Assembly (NCBI GenBank): GCA_023548195.1
Contig: JAJHZJ010000251.1
Span: forward strand, 2,327,167 to 2,391,166
Length of the DNA: 64,000 bases
From: Bettongia penicillata ogilbyi
Lineage: Eukaryota; Chordata; Mammalia; Diprotodontia; Potoroidae
Direction of reading: 5' to 3'
Made by a program: the position numbers and the translations under genes. Below are positions 12,300 through 23,710 of the stretch, in pieces. Every line of letters starts with the position of its first letter. Within the stretch, counting starts at the first letter, position 1. The notes beneath the pieces were generated by a model, which was not told where the DNA came from, ran no database searches, and saw nothing but the letters and a program-made list of their open reading frames with translations.

Positions 12300-12530
12300 G
12301 TTGTCACAATAATAATTCATAGTGAACATTTATGGACCATTTCAAAGTTTGTGAATCCCTCACAAAAGTCCTGAATAGATGATATTTAAAGATAAGGAAA
12401 TAGAGGTTGAGAAAAGTTGAGTGACTTGCTCACATTCACACAGCTAGTGAATATGGAGCACAGGATTAATGCTCAGGTCTTTTGGACCTAAAATAAAATA
12501 CTCTATCCATGGTACCATCTGAGCTGCCTC
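12300..12530 (-). repeat. MIR SINE
   Basis: The words 'agtgacttgctcacattcac', 'acagctagtgaatatgg' and 'taaagataaggaaatagagg' are the MIR CORE in reverse. Confidence 0.75.
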
Positions 12531-12849
12531 TACATTTTATCAAAAGGGACAGAAAATGGCTAACTCACACACTTAGTTAATAATGTTTTGAAACTATAAT
12601 AGAATGCTTTCCTAGTCCATTCTTAAAGGAAATTCATTCTATTGAATGTCAATTGTCTCATTTTTCCAAACCATGTTTCATTTTTTGTTTTACTTTCCCC
12701 TACCATCTCACAATAATAACACAATTTGAAATTGATATTCACTGAATGGCTCAAGACCCCACTCTGCGGTACAACAATTAGGGTATTGCACTTGGAATAA
12801 TTTATTTTAAATGGCAAAAAAGAGCATTGTAGATCTATGTATCTATCTG

Positions 12850-12942
<93 letters not shown>
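12850..12942. repeat. compound (AC)n(AT)n(AG)n microsatellite
   Basis: Three pure dinucleotide blocks abut: AC at about 12850-12868, AT to 12904 and AG to 12942. A 114-codon minus-strand frame over it is a by-product of the repeat. Confidence 0.95.
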
Positions 12943-12947
<5 letters not shown>

Positions 12948-13139
12948 GTGATTCCCACCTTCCCCAAAGCATTTATGGGAAAATGGTAAAATGGTAAAAT
13001 GAAGCACCTACTTTTCTTTGTAGAGATTTTGCAGAGGTGGGGAACAGTGGGCGCAGGACATTGCTTTTATCGTTTGATGTAGTTAGCATATTTATTAGGT
13101 TTCCTGAAATGCTAATTTTCCCTTTTTTTAAAAAAAAAA

Positions 13140-13390
13140 TTAAAAAAGTATTCTGAGTTCTAATCTGACCACAGACATTTATTAGCTTTGTAACCCTCAG
13201 CAAATTATTTAAACTCTGTCTGCCCAAGTTTCTTTATCTATAAAATAGGGATAATCTGCCCAAGTTTCTTTGTCTATAAAACAGGGATAGTCATAGCATC
13301 AATCTCCCAGAGTTGTTGCAATGATTAAATGGGGTATGTATAACACTTTTTAAACCTTTAAACAGTTATAAATTCTAGCTATTATTAAAT
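13140..13390 (+). repeat. MIR-like SINE with internal 36-bp duplication
   Basis: 'gagttctaatctgaccac', 'attagctttgtaaccctcag', 'gagttgttgcaatgattaaa' give the SINE order. Within it the segment 'tctgcccaagtttctt...' is repeated in tandem with a 36-base period (13220-13291) and a few mismatches. Confidence 0.75.
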
Positions 13391-13699
13391 ATCTTCAGGT
13401 ATTTTTTTCAGGCATGTTTCTATCATATCATACCTTTCCCAGTTTTTACAGATGACATTGAATTTTGGAATCCAAGAAGACTTTACACATATAAATTTCT
13501 AAATCTTACAAATAATTTTATTGTTTGGATGCCATTTTTCTAGTTTACTATTTCCCATTCTAAATCTTTATTCTGTATGATGTCATTCAAACAAGTTTCT
13601 GGTTTTGACTCTCATTCAGTACTATGCTCTCTGCTTTTGACTTTCTATTCAAATGAGCCATTTATGTGCCCAGCCACCATTGTCTACCCCTCAGGACTT
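13391..13699. other. no gene seen
   Basis: Unremarkable AT-rich sequence. Confidence 0.4.
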
Positions 13700-13830
13700 A
13701 AAGCTTGGTGGTACAGTGGAATGTATGAAGTCCTGAATAAGGAGCCAGGAAGATCTAGATTTAAATCCTGTCTCTAGACACTTACTAGCTCCCTGCCACT
13801 GGGGAACTCGTATAGCTTCCTCTTACTATA
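13700..13830 (+). repeat. tRNA-derived marsupial SINE, 5' part
   Basis: 'ttggtggtacagtggaatgt', 'gaataaggagccaggaagat', 'gatttaaatcctgtctctag' and 'cacttactagctccctgcca' show the tRNA-like head and the start of the CORE. Confidence 0.75.
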
Positions 13831-14424
13831 CTTTGAAGAAAATATCCATTTATAAAAGCCACTCTGACTGGTGATGGTTAAAATGGAAATGGAGTTCCTA
13901 GATTCTTCAAATTTAGTTAGAACACATTTAATGGGGTCTCAAACCAATGGCAGAGATTAGACATCCTTGAATCCCTTCAGAGTATTGATGAACCCAAAGG
14001 CAAGAGTGAAAATATAATACAACTAACTCTGGACAATGGTGGCCAGATGTTACATACATTTAGTGTTGTTCAAAATGAATAAATTCAGATTGATGTAATA
14101 TATAATACACACTTAGTAGCATAATTAAAATAATTAAGAATTATTTAGTGAGGTTCTCTTGGGTAATAAAACACTCTTTTATCAGTAGAGTGATTACTTG
14201 CTGTTCATTCCTAATCATGATGCACTGTTCATATATGAAACTGATGAAAGTAACTCAGTATGATTAAGACATGGACTTAAATTCTCTTCTTCCAGCCCTT
14301 ATCCAACAAAGGAGATAAATTTGCATTGATCTAGCCACATTCTCATTGCCAGAATGTTTACCTGGGACTCCGAGTGCCATCTGTTATCATAAAAATTCAA
14401 TGAGATACATGGTGATTCTATAAT
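13831..14424. other. no gene seen
   Basis: No recognisable coding sequence or repeat. Confidence 0.4.
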
Positions 14425-14620
14425 CCCCATAGATCACAAACATTTAGAGAGAGAAGGGGCATTAGAGAACGTTAAGTCCAGCATCTTCTTTTGATTGGTA
14501 AAAAAAAAATAGAGGCTCAAAAAGGCTATAAGATGATGCAGCAAGGTAATAACAGGACAGATGATAATTCAAGTCTCATTTGTGAGACCAGAATATCTTC
14601 CTCTAAATCAAGGTTGTCAA
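14425..14620 (-). repeat. MIR-like SINE
   Basis: The words 'catttagagagagaaggggc', 'gttaagtccagcatcttc', 'atagaggctcaaaaaggct' and 'acaggacagatgataattca' follow the THER/MAR SINE order in reverse. Confidence 0.65.
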
Positions 14621-15224
14621 ATTCAAATAGAAACAGGTCTATTAATCTGTATATAAGGTGCCTGGTGGGCTGCTTGTTGATTTAGTTTTAAGCTATAATA
14701 TTATCTGTTTTTTTTATACTTTCATTTATTTTGTTAAACATTTCATAGTTACATTTTAATATAGTTGAAGCTGTTCTAAGGAGTATTATAGCCATGTGAC
14801 ACTGTTGCTTTATAATAAATTCCTAGAGTTGATACAAATGCTTTTCCAAGGGCCTGCATTTCCAAGATCTAAGACTTAGACTTAATTCATAAGGTAGTTT
14901 ATATAACGAGACAAAATAGTGCTGTATCAGAAGGATTGTCTCTATTTTTCATTTTAATAACCTTATATAGTTAATCTTTCTACTCTATCAAACTTAACAA
15001 TAAATGTCACCAATAAAACACTACTTTTTACTCTAGTTCATCAAAAGAAACATTGAAAAATATTTCTTCATATCAGATGCTGATCATTCTATATTACTAC
15101 TTCACTCCATTTCCCCAAATTCAGAAATAATTGGAACAAGATTCTTTTACAAATACAACTAAAAAAGTATTTTTAGCTCTTCATTTGGTAGTATGATAGT
15201 TTGTATATGTAACTTTTAATGAGT
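14621..15224. other. no gene seen
   Basis: AT-rich; nothing recognised. Confidence 0.4.
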
Positions 15225-15715
15225 GGAAGATCTAAAATGGATGAACAGGAAGACTTCAGAAAGGCCTGGAAAGACTTATATGAACTGATTCTGAGTGAAA
15301 GGAGCAGGATCAGGAGATCTTTGAACAGAGCAACAACCACAGTGTGTGAGGAACTTTTCTGGTAGCCTTAGTACTTCATTGCAATGCAAGGACTTCAAAA
15401 ATTCCCAGTGAACTCTTGAAGCAAAATGCCTTCCTCATATCAAGAAAGAACTATGGAATATGATTGCAGAATGAAGCAGATCATTTTTTTTGTATTACAT
15501 TTTGTTTTATGATTTCTCCCATTCATTTAAATTCTTCTATGCAAAAAGAGGTGAAAATATATTTAATAGGAATGTATGTGTAGAACCTATATAAAATTGT
15601 GTGCCATCTCAAGGAGGGAGTGGGGATGGAGAGAGAAGGAGGAGGAAAATTCTAAGATATATGAAAGTGACTATAGAGCATTGAAAACAAGTAAAATAAT
15701 TTAATTAAAAAAACA
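15225..15715 (+). mobile_element. L1 3' end, 5'-truncated
   Basis: It starts at 'gatgaacaggaagacttcag', then 'aggcctggaaagacttatat', 'gagtgaaaggagcaggatca', 'caacaaccacagtgtgtgag', 'cattgcaatgcaaggac', and ends in a purine-rich stretch and an A-rich tail at about 15700. This is the last part of ORF2 and the 3' UTR of a marsupial L1, of a different subfamily from the 60.1-kb copy. Confidence 0.8.
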
Positions 15716-17914
15716 AATCTAAAATGAATTAGGGTGATAGAAGCAGCCAGGAATCAAGGGAATCATTGAAATATTTCTGGGTTCCATTTTTGCAACTCTA
15801 CCTCAAGAATGATGAAAATACTACTTTGTTTTTAAGTTCACAAAATTCATTACTGGTGTAGTCGGGTATTGGGATCATATATGTGTTATGCACAGCTAAA
15901 GATAAAGAATTATCTTCTGTTTTGCTAGGATCTTAAGACTTCTGAATGCTGTTTCATGTGATTTTTGACATAGGTTATGGTGAGAGAGTTTTCTGTGTCT
16001 CAGAAGACATCATCATCATAATCATCATCAAACATCAGTGAATGACCCATGGATATCAATCATGACCAGCAGAATCATTATTTTTGTTCTTTGTCCTTCT
16101 AACTTCAGGCAATTTAGAGACTTGACACATAAGACCACCTCAACATAAGAACCAGAAACACATATGGAAAAATGACAGATTCCCTCAATTTCATTCCTGA
16201 ATTCCAATCAGCTCATTTTTCTTTCTGTGTGTGTGCATGCATGTGTGTGTGTGTGTGTTTGTGTGTGTGTGTCCTTCTCTGTCTCTATTTCTCCCTGTTT
16301 CTCTCCTTCCCTTTCTTTCCTTGTCTCTCTGTCTCTTTTGCTATCTCTTCTTATTCCTCTGTGTCTCTCCTTACCCCTATCTTTCTGTTTCCTTCCCTTC
16401 CTATCTATCTGTCTGTCTCCTATAACATAAATCAACTCTACTAGCAAAACTAATCAAACTAGAAAATAAGCCAAGAAGTCATTTTCCTAGATTTTATCTA
16501 CTGGCTACAAATTACCCCAGGATGGGAGTGAGACCATACCTTCCTGGTCTTCTGGCACTCCCGCGCCCCAACCATATCCCAAGCTCATTCGCACCGGTTC
16601 CATTATGGTCAGAACTACACTAACAGGAATGAACAATAAGGAGAAAATTTGTAATTTTTCTGTGACTTATATTTCAATATTCAGAGTTAATATTTGTTTA
16701 GTTAAGGCTTTCCACTTCTATCGGAATTGTACACAGGAATATTTTATGACCCTATTAACCTTGTGTGATACATATTTTTATATTCAAACATCCATGTTAA
16801 AATACTAGCATATTTCCATTTGATGATAATTCAACCAAGAGAAAAATATTTAATTTCCATTGTTTAGCTGTTAAATTATCTAAATTTCAAAAACAATTGT
16901 TTTCTTCTACAAAAAAGAGGGAGAAATTAGCATTGACAGCATTTTACAATTCCTCTCCCACATCACCACTTAAATTAATTCTTCTTACATCTCTTCGGTC
17001 ATATATTTGGTATATTATTATTCTGTATTACATTAATGAATCGAATGTGCTATTTAATATTTTATACAAAGATTACAATTAAAATTGATCAAATTTAAAA
17101 ATTACACTCGGTCATGATAGAGACATGCTTTTCTAGATATAGCTTCAAAGATTGTCATTCCCACTCCATTTTTTTATTAGCTGATATTGCTGAATCAATT
17201 TCTTTCTTCTTAGTTTCCTCTTTCTTTAACTTGGGTAGGGGTTAAGGGGTCATGTTATAAAGCTCTCCAGATTCTTAAATAAGTTATGTAATTTTAAAAG
17301 AAAAAAAAGTCACATGGTTTATTCAATCCATCCTTGCTAAAGTTCCTAAGTGAAAAGGAATCATCAAATATACCACAATTAAACACAAGGCTTTCAAGTG
17401 GAATTCACTTCTGTTGTATTACTAAAAATGATTTTAAACTTTTTAGCTTCTCTCCAGACTGAGCTAGACATATTAGTGTGAGAACTTTCCTTTGAATGTC
17501 CATCTAATGGATAGTTAAATATTGAGAGTTTAATGAAGTCAATGTTTGAAACTGTTAGACTAAAGTCATACTTGCATCTTACATTTATTTCAGATTGTAC
17601 TTGGCAATTATTACTGAACCTGTAATGTTTGATTGTAATATACAAACATCATCAATGTGTCAAATCTCATACTGTATTAATTACATTTTATACTCAAGAT
17701 ACTTTTACTGAAAGGGGAGAGAGGAGAGGTTATTGTCTTTAGTTTTCATACCTTTTAATATTGAGACAAAATCTCATGCTCTAACTTTTACTTTGCATTT
17801 CATATGAGAAAATACTTGGAAAACTTCCCATATCTAATATTTCTAGGATATTCATCTCCAAATGGAAAAACAAGCATTAAAATCAGGCTGGTAGAAACTG
17901 AGACAGCATAACAA
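15716..17914. other. AT-rich interval, no gene seen
   Basis: It contains an imperfect ATC repeat (about 16010-16030), a TG/CT tract (16228-16420) and a small GC-richer patch with CpGs at about 16555-16610. The rest, including several 60-80 codon frames, shows no motif. Confidence 0.4.
16228..16420. repeat. (TG)n followed by CT-rich low-complexity DNA
   Basis: A TG run to about 16272 is followed by ~150 bases of CT-rich sequence. Overlapping frames on both strands (Cys/Val- or Ser/Leu-rich) are repeat by-products. Confidence 0.9.
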
Positions 17915-18080
17915 GAAATAGAATACTGATTTTGGAGCAAGGAAGAAATGGGTTCAGATTCTGTATATGACAATTACTAGATTTGTAACCAAGGACAAGT
18001 TATTTACTCTTCACATACCTTAGGTATCTCACAAGGACTTGGAATCAAGTCACACCCAGCTTGGGATCCATTTTGGTGGA
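17915..18080 (+). repeat. MIR-like SINE
   Basis: 'gaatactgattttggagcaa', 'gggttcagattctgtatatg', 'acaattactagatttgtaac' and 'aaggacaagttatttactct' show the head and CORE. Confidence 0.65.
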
Positions 18081-19240
18081 GAGAATTCTTACATTAGGAA
18101 TTCCCTCCCCCTGGTAAATTCACATGTGCTTTGTGCATTCTCATAGTGACAGTAACAATAAAGACAATATTTTGCTTTCCTCTGGCATTTTATAGTTTTA
18201 AATGCAGTTTCTCAGATATTGTTATATTTGACAAAAGGCAATTCTCTGTCAGACATAAGCAAGTCCTTTATTGTATTTTTATGAAAATTAAACCTATTTT
18301 TTAAATGTACATTTTTTGTGGAAAGCAGAAGAGTATAGTTCCAAATTGCCAGTGGGGAGAAAAAGTGGTGGTTGGGATTTTTGTTTCTCTTTCTCTTTCC
18401 TATTGTCCTACTGATACCAATTGGAACACTAGTGGTTAAAGAAGAGGAGTTGCTTAGCAACTAGAAGCAAATGGTGGGTGATGATTTCTTAGTTATTGCT
18501 ATCCTTTCCTCAAAATTGCTGTGATGTCTAAACATTGGAAGTTACATTGGGTATTTTAAATCTGAAAGCAAAGAAGAAAAGGAATACTCAGCTGTCAACA
18601 AAGGAGCAATCTGAGAACCTCCAGTGTAGGAAGAACTCACCAGAAGAATATTTTTTAAAGTTTCTTTCTCACTTCTCAGGAAAAAGACACACCCTTAAAC
18701 GCACAAATGGAAGCCAATTAACTCAATCTTTCCCTACACATTTCTACAGGAAATAATGGCATGTAAAATTACTTTCTTCTTGTATATTCCATAATGACCT
18801 TGTGGTGCTGATATGCTAATGTATTTAAATGAAACATTATGTTTCAAAAACCCACTAGCAGAGATTAAAATACGCTATTACACTAAAAAATAGCAATACT
18901 TTGAAATGGGAATATAAATTCAGCTATGTTCATCAACCTGAAATATGGTAGCAGAGTTGGTGAAATATCCACCTTGTTAAAAGCCCTCAACAGAAAGGCC
19001 CCAGTCCCACAGACATTTTATGGTGCAAAAATATGAGGTAATTTGTAACAAGATGTGTTTCAATAAATAAATCCCAAAATATACAAAGCCTAAGTAAAAG
19101 TTTAGGTAATAAAAATGGGATTGATGTAGTTGGTGTCCATTTAAATGAGTTGAAGTATCACATATACATCTCTTATACATTTGAGAACAGATCAATTTTA
19201 TGAATGAACTATACAGGTTTTTTTGCTAAAGTAATACATA
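18081..19240. other. no gene seen
   Basis: No coding frame or repeat was recognised. The one notable element is the palindromic X-box-like motif at 18449-18461. Confidence 0.4.
18449..18461. promoter_or_regulatory. X-box-like palindrome (RFX-type motif)
   Basis: GTTGCTTAGCAAC is an inverted repeat of GTTGC. It fits the known RFX-factor X-box pattern (GTNRCC/N then RGYAAC). The sequence match is direct; function here is only inferred, and no promoter or gene is visible nearby. Confidence 0.35.
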
Positions 19241-19243
19241 TTT

Positions 19244-19245
<2 letters not shown>

Positions 19246-19277
<32 letters not shown>
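19246..19277. repeat. (AC)n microsatellite
   Basis: About sixteen pure AC units. Confidence 0.95.
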
Positions 19278-19279
<2 letters not shown>

Positions 19280-20189
19280 CCTTAACACTCCCACTTCATT
19301 CCTTTCAACTTATAAAAACACACAATCAAATAAAAGTTTTCCTTTAATACCACACGTCAAGCTAAATTATTTCCAAGTTATAGTGCTATCTTCTTGTCAG
19401 TTTACTTGGTATTTAGTAAGTGGTAAGAATGAAAGTTACAATCCTGATATACTCTGGACAATACTGGCTTGGTAGCTGATTTGAAAAGGTCATTTTGCCA
19501 TTTCCAATTTATCATCAGTTTTTAAGAATAGAACTGGTTTGGAGATATACTTCAATTATGTATTTCATTGTGAGAGCCTAGGACAAGTTCTCTGTTTGTC
19601 TGTGATGATGTCCTTTAGTCAATAAAGCCAACTGTAAATAAATTTTTTTAAGTGTCTACTATGTGCTAGGCATTGTGCTATATGTTGGGACACTTAACTA
19701 AGTACTAGTTACTAAGGAGGCAATTTAGTCTTTTCTAACCCAACTACACTTGGAATAAAAATTTTAGTAGTAAAGCCTTAATAAAGATAACCTATGGTGG
19801 ACTTTTTATGCCTTTACTGGAAATATTAATTAAAAGTCTTCCTTGCTCCCTCTAACGTTTCTGACAAATTTGGAAATTGGATGTAAAATTGGAAGATGTT
19901 TTTCCCTGAATTGTCTTTCAGGAGGGTAAATTATTTTTTTCCAAAAGTTCTACATGCTGAAAAACTTAGGTCCTATTATGCCAGCAATGGGCATCCTGGT
20001 GTGTAATCAAGAAATCACCCTAGAATTTTGTAAACTATACTTTCAGACAATTCCATGATTACTGCATTGGATCAGAGAAATTAACTTTAACTTTCAATGC
20101 TGTATATGAAGGGCAAGCATAAAGATTTATACAACTGATAATATTGCTTCATTTTATGCTTTATGTTTACCAAATTATTTTTTAAATTA
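19278..20189. other. no gene seen apart from a SINE fragment
   Basis: A MIR-like tail fragment lies at about 19620-19720; nothing else was recognised. Confidence 0.4.
19620..19720 (-). repeat. MIR-like SINE tail fragment
   Basis: 'aagtgtctactatgtgctag' and 'gcattgtgctatatgttggg' are the conserved tail words of MIR-type SINEs. Confidence 0.65.
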
Positions 20190-20330
20190 AAGGAGGAAGA
20201 AGGGAGGGAAGTGAAAATAGAAGAGAAGGAAGGAAGGAAGTAAAGAAGGGAAAAAGGGAAATGAAAGGAGAAAAGAAGGAAGAGAAGAAGGTAAACAGAG
20301 AAAAAGGGGGAAAAAGAAGGGAGCAAGGAA
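20190..20330. repeat. GGAA/GAAA-rich purine tract
   Basis: An almost pure purine stretch of irregular GGAA, GAAG and GAAA units. Confidence 0.9.
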
Positions 20331-20450
20331 ATTAGCATTTATTAAATGGCTACTATTTACCAGCTACAGAGAATGCTTACCTAAGCACTTTAGAAGTATC
20401 TCATTTGATCCTCTGAACCGTCTGGGAGGTAGGTGCTAGGAGATGTCAAT
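20331..20450 (-). repeat. MIR-like SINE
   Basis: 'agcatttattaaatggctac', 'tatctcatttgatcctctga' and 'ctgggaggtaggtgctagga' are MIR words in reverse. Confidence 0.7.
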
Positions 20451-21420
20451 CAACACGAAGTATAAATTTGAGCAAAATTAGTAGTGAAGAAAAAGTTACA
20501 GATAAATTCAGAAAGGAATAAATTTAAATACTACATGCATGGTTTACAATGCAATAAAATAGCAATTAACAAGGAAAACATAATCAAAAGATAGAGGCTT
20601 ATATAGAAAATTAAACATGCCTTACTGAATAATGTTTGGAATAAAGAACAAATTATAGAAAAATACCAGTTAATGTTAAATATAATGGCTATATAAATAG
20701 CACATATGAAAATTAATGGGATGAAACCAAGACAAGATTCACAGGCAAAGTTATATTCCTGAAGACTTATATTAACAAAAAGATATAATTACTTAGTTAA
20801 ATTTATATTTGAAGAAATTAACAAATTAATATGCTCACAAGAATAAAGAAAATCATTTTTTTTAAAAAAAGTTGTAGAAATCAATGGAGGACAAAATAAA
20901 AAATGAAATGATAAATATGACAAATAGAACTTTTATGAAATCTAATAAACCTGATAACCAACTTTCTAAAAAGATAGATTTTTACGTAAAGGAAAAGACT
21001 TTATCAAAAACTTAAAACATTTAACATAAATATATAAAATATGTGACATCATATGTAAACAACAAGAAATGGATAAATATTTACAAAATAGAAAAAAACT
21101 TAATGACAAAATAAAAAATAAATTTTAGTAAACCTATTTCAGAAGGTGAAATTAAATAGAATATTGATGACCTACCATGTTAACAAGATTTATAAATAAT
21201 ATATTTACAAGTAAATCATTTCAAATGTTCAAGGAATAATCATTTTATTATATAAAAATATTTTCAACTAAAGAAGGAAACATTCTCCTGAATTTCTTTC
21301 TGAGCCCAATGTCATTCTAAAATTCAAACTTAAAAATGAGAAAAAGGAAAGTCATACTCAACATTATTAACATATAAGATTAAAAAATATTTTTAATAAT
21401 GTTAAATAATAACATTATTA
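20451..21420 (+). mobile_element. possible ancient LINE ORF2 relic
   Basis: A very A-rich strand with faint LINE-like words, for example 'acaatgcaataaaatagcaa' (compare the L1 'DHNAIK' region) and 'gaacaaattatagaaaaata' (compare L1 'tcaaagaacaaatcatagaa'). No frame stays open and no catalytic motif is visible. This is a weak call from composition and two or three words. Confidence 0.3.
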
Positions 21421-22270
21421 AAACATGAATGAATATCAATAAGTCAGTGAAGAGCAGGAGGAGATCATCAGCATACAACATGGAGAGGGATTTAAACATG
21501 TGAACTTGGAAAGAATGAATGAAGAGAAAGTGAATGAATGATAGAGAAGCATTTTTAGGAAATATGCGGGTAGCCCATGTCCAAAGCTGTTGCATTCTTG
21601 TTTGGCATTCAATATGCACTAGGTCTGAGGGAAGAATTCACTGAGCACTTCTCGAGCTATTCATAAAGATATTGCTTAGGGTTGGGAGGGAAGCAAGGTG
21701 ACCCAGGAAATTAGAAATGCCTTTCTATGTGATGGTTTCAAAGAAATGCTGGGGAATTGGTGTGGTATGTTAGTTGATGACAAGTAAGAAAAAAATGCTA
21801 AGAAAAGATTAAAAATTGAAAACAGTTGAAGTTTGATAAAAAGTAACGTTTAAATTTTAATAGACTAAGCACAGAATTAGAATTTTCTTTATGTTGGTGA
21901 AATCAAATTTTATTTGTAATATTATTTTTTTCATATCAACTATTTGACAAAATGTTGAAACACCATATGCATTTTCCACTAATAAGCAATCGATAGAGCT
22001 ATTTATTAGTACAATTTCTTTTTTATCTGATTTTTAAAATTCCAACTTGCTAATGAGGCAAGAAAATGAAATGAACATGATTGCATATGCAAAGTAAAAG
22101 TTAAAATAACTATTTTTATGTGATATAACTTATTTAATAAAAAAACAAAAATTTTGTAGAGACAAAGTATTTTAAAAGAACACCTAGATTATAAAATAAA
22201 TAAACAAAACTATAATATTTCCAAATTGATAGCAAAATGAGAAGAAATCAATGCAGATCCATACAACTCA
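21421..22270. other. no gene seen
   Basis: AT-rich; nothing supportable. Confidence 0.4.
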
Positions 22271-22690
22271 CAATGCAATACAGCACAGTGGATACAGATT
22301 TAGCTTTCGCATTAGAAAGAACTGTGTTCAAATCCTATCTCTACCATATATTGAGTGTGTGACTGGTCAAGTTAGTTAACATCCTAGTTCTTTAGGCAAC
22401 TCTTTAAGATTATAAATTGCAGAAAAATTCATAGGATCATAGACTTAAAACTTAAAGCAACTTAGAGGCTGATGAATCTAATCTCATTGTATATTTAAGG
22501 GAAATGAGCCTGAAAGACATTCAGTGACTTGCCTACATTCACATATTTATTAAGTTGATGAGGTAGAATTGGAATTCAAGCCTTCGTGACTCCAGATCCA
22601 GTGCCCTACACATTATACCATTTAGCTCTTTGTATATATGAGTGTAGAGAGTTTCCTATACCAATGAAATGCCAGTTCAACAACAAAAAA
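22271..22690 (+). repeat. marsupial SINE split by a second SINE
   Basis: The first part (22271-22430) has the tRNA-like head ('cacagtggatacagatttag', 'tgttcaaatcctatctctac', 'gtgtgactggtcaagttagt') and reads 'ctctttaagattataaattg'. The element resumes at about 22640 with 'agagagtttcctataccaat' and 'gaaatgccagttcaac', the usual end of this SINE type. The gap is filled by another SINE. Confidence 0.65.
22431..22632 (-). repeat. THER/MAR-type MIR-like SINE inserted in a SINE
   Basis: 'ataggatcatagacttaaaa', 'gaaatgagcctgaaagacat', 'cagtgacttgcctacattca', 'aattggaattcaagcctt' and 'gactccagatccagtgccct' follow the consensus order in reverse. It interrupts the SINE at 22271-22690. Confidence 0.75.
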
Positions 22691-22784
22691 CGGAACATCT
22701 TTCAAATGTTTGAGCATTAAAGCTATTAACATGTCATCAAAAATCTATCTCAATCAATAAGCTATCAATAAATACAAATTTGTT

Positions 22785-22980
22785 GTTATTCAGTCATGTT
22801 TGAGTCTTCATAACTCATTGGTCACATCATAGAAATACTGTAATTCAGCCTTTCCTTCTTCAGATGCAAACAAAAGCTTAAAGACTTGCCCCCGGGTGAC
22901 ACAGCTAGTACCTGAGTCTAGATTTGAACTCAGCTTTTCCAGACTCTAAACCCAGGGCTAGATCCAAGGAGTCTTCTGAC
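22785..22980 (-). repeat. RTE-mobilised marsupial SINE
   Basis: It begins with 'ttgttattcagtcatgtttg' and 'agtcttcataactcattggt', like the 3' end of RTE/BovB-type LINEs, and continues with 'cccgggtgacacagctagta' and 'gatttgaactcagcttttcc', the CORE and tRNA-like head in reverse. Confidence 0.7.
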
Positions 22981-22984
22981 TGCC

Positions 22985-23710
22985 TCTTAAGTCAATATTT
23001 ATTCGCACCTACTATGCCCCACTGCACTGCACTAAGAGCTAGGGCTCCAAAAAGTGACAAAAGAAAGTTCTTGCCCCCGAGGAGCTTACAATATAATGGA
23101 AAGGGAAGTGTAAACAAGTATCTTCAAAGTAAACTATATTCAGTATGAATATAAAATAATTAAAAGAGGGAAAGTATTGGATTTCAGTGGGGTTAAGAAA
23201 AGCTTCCTGTGGAAGATAATATTTTCGTTGGACCTTAAAAGAAGCAAGGGAGGTCAGTAGTCAAATCAGAGGAGAGACTTTTGGGCATGGTGGACAACCA
23301 CAGAAAATATCCTAAGAGACAGAGTATCTTGTTTTTGGAACAGCTAGGAGTCCATTGTCACTGGATTGAATATTATATGTTTGGGAATAAGATCCAAGGA
23401 GATTGGAAAGTTAAAAGGGAACTAGGTTATGAAGGATTTTGTGTGCCAAACAGAGCATTTTTAAGCTTCTCCAGGAGAGGCAATAGGGGGAGAGGTATGT
23501 GTGACAGAGATGATTGGACCTATATTTTAGGAGAATCATGTTAGTGGCCGAATGGAGATAGATTGATATGGGGGAAAGGTTGAAGCAGGCACATCTAATA
23601 TAAAAAAATTTAACAGGCATAAAGGACAAATTGAATAATTGAAGAACTATCCATTGTCTGGCATTAGAGACAATATATAAAGAAGACAATGCTACCCAAT
23701 TCAATTTATA
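22985..23710 (+). repeat. long interspersed repeat, family not assigned (copy 1)
   Basis: The segment runs from a MIR-like start ('gtcaatatttattcgcacct', 'gaggagcttacaatataatg') through 'cagctaggagtccattgtca', 'gggaataagatccaaggaga', 'ggttatgaaggattttgtgt' and 'ggagaatcatgttagtggcc'. The same family recurs at 34.2-34.6 and 37.7-38.8 kb. I recognise the sequence type from mammalian genomes but cannot assign its class. Short frames within it (for example 23281-23544) are chance. Confidence 0.6.

Noticed and set aside
12623..12967. 114-codon minus-strand frame with Ser-Leu, Ile-Tyr and Cys-Val runs
   Set aside because: By-product of the compound AC/AT/AG microsatellite.
16172..16447. Overlapping frames on both strands rich in Cys, Ser, Arg and Glu
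   Set aside because: Low-complexity TG/CT tract read in several frames.
21380..21619. Minus-strand frame containing LYADD, like a reverse transcriptase motif
   Set aside because: No other reverse transcriptase segments flank it on that strand; the four-residue match is best explained by chance.
23281..23544. 87-codon frame ending in a Gly/Arg-rich stretch
   Set aside because: It lies inside an interspersed repeat and is broken in the other copies of that repeat.
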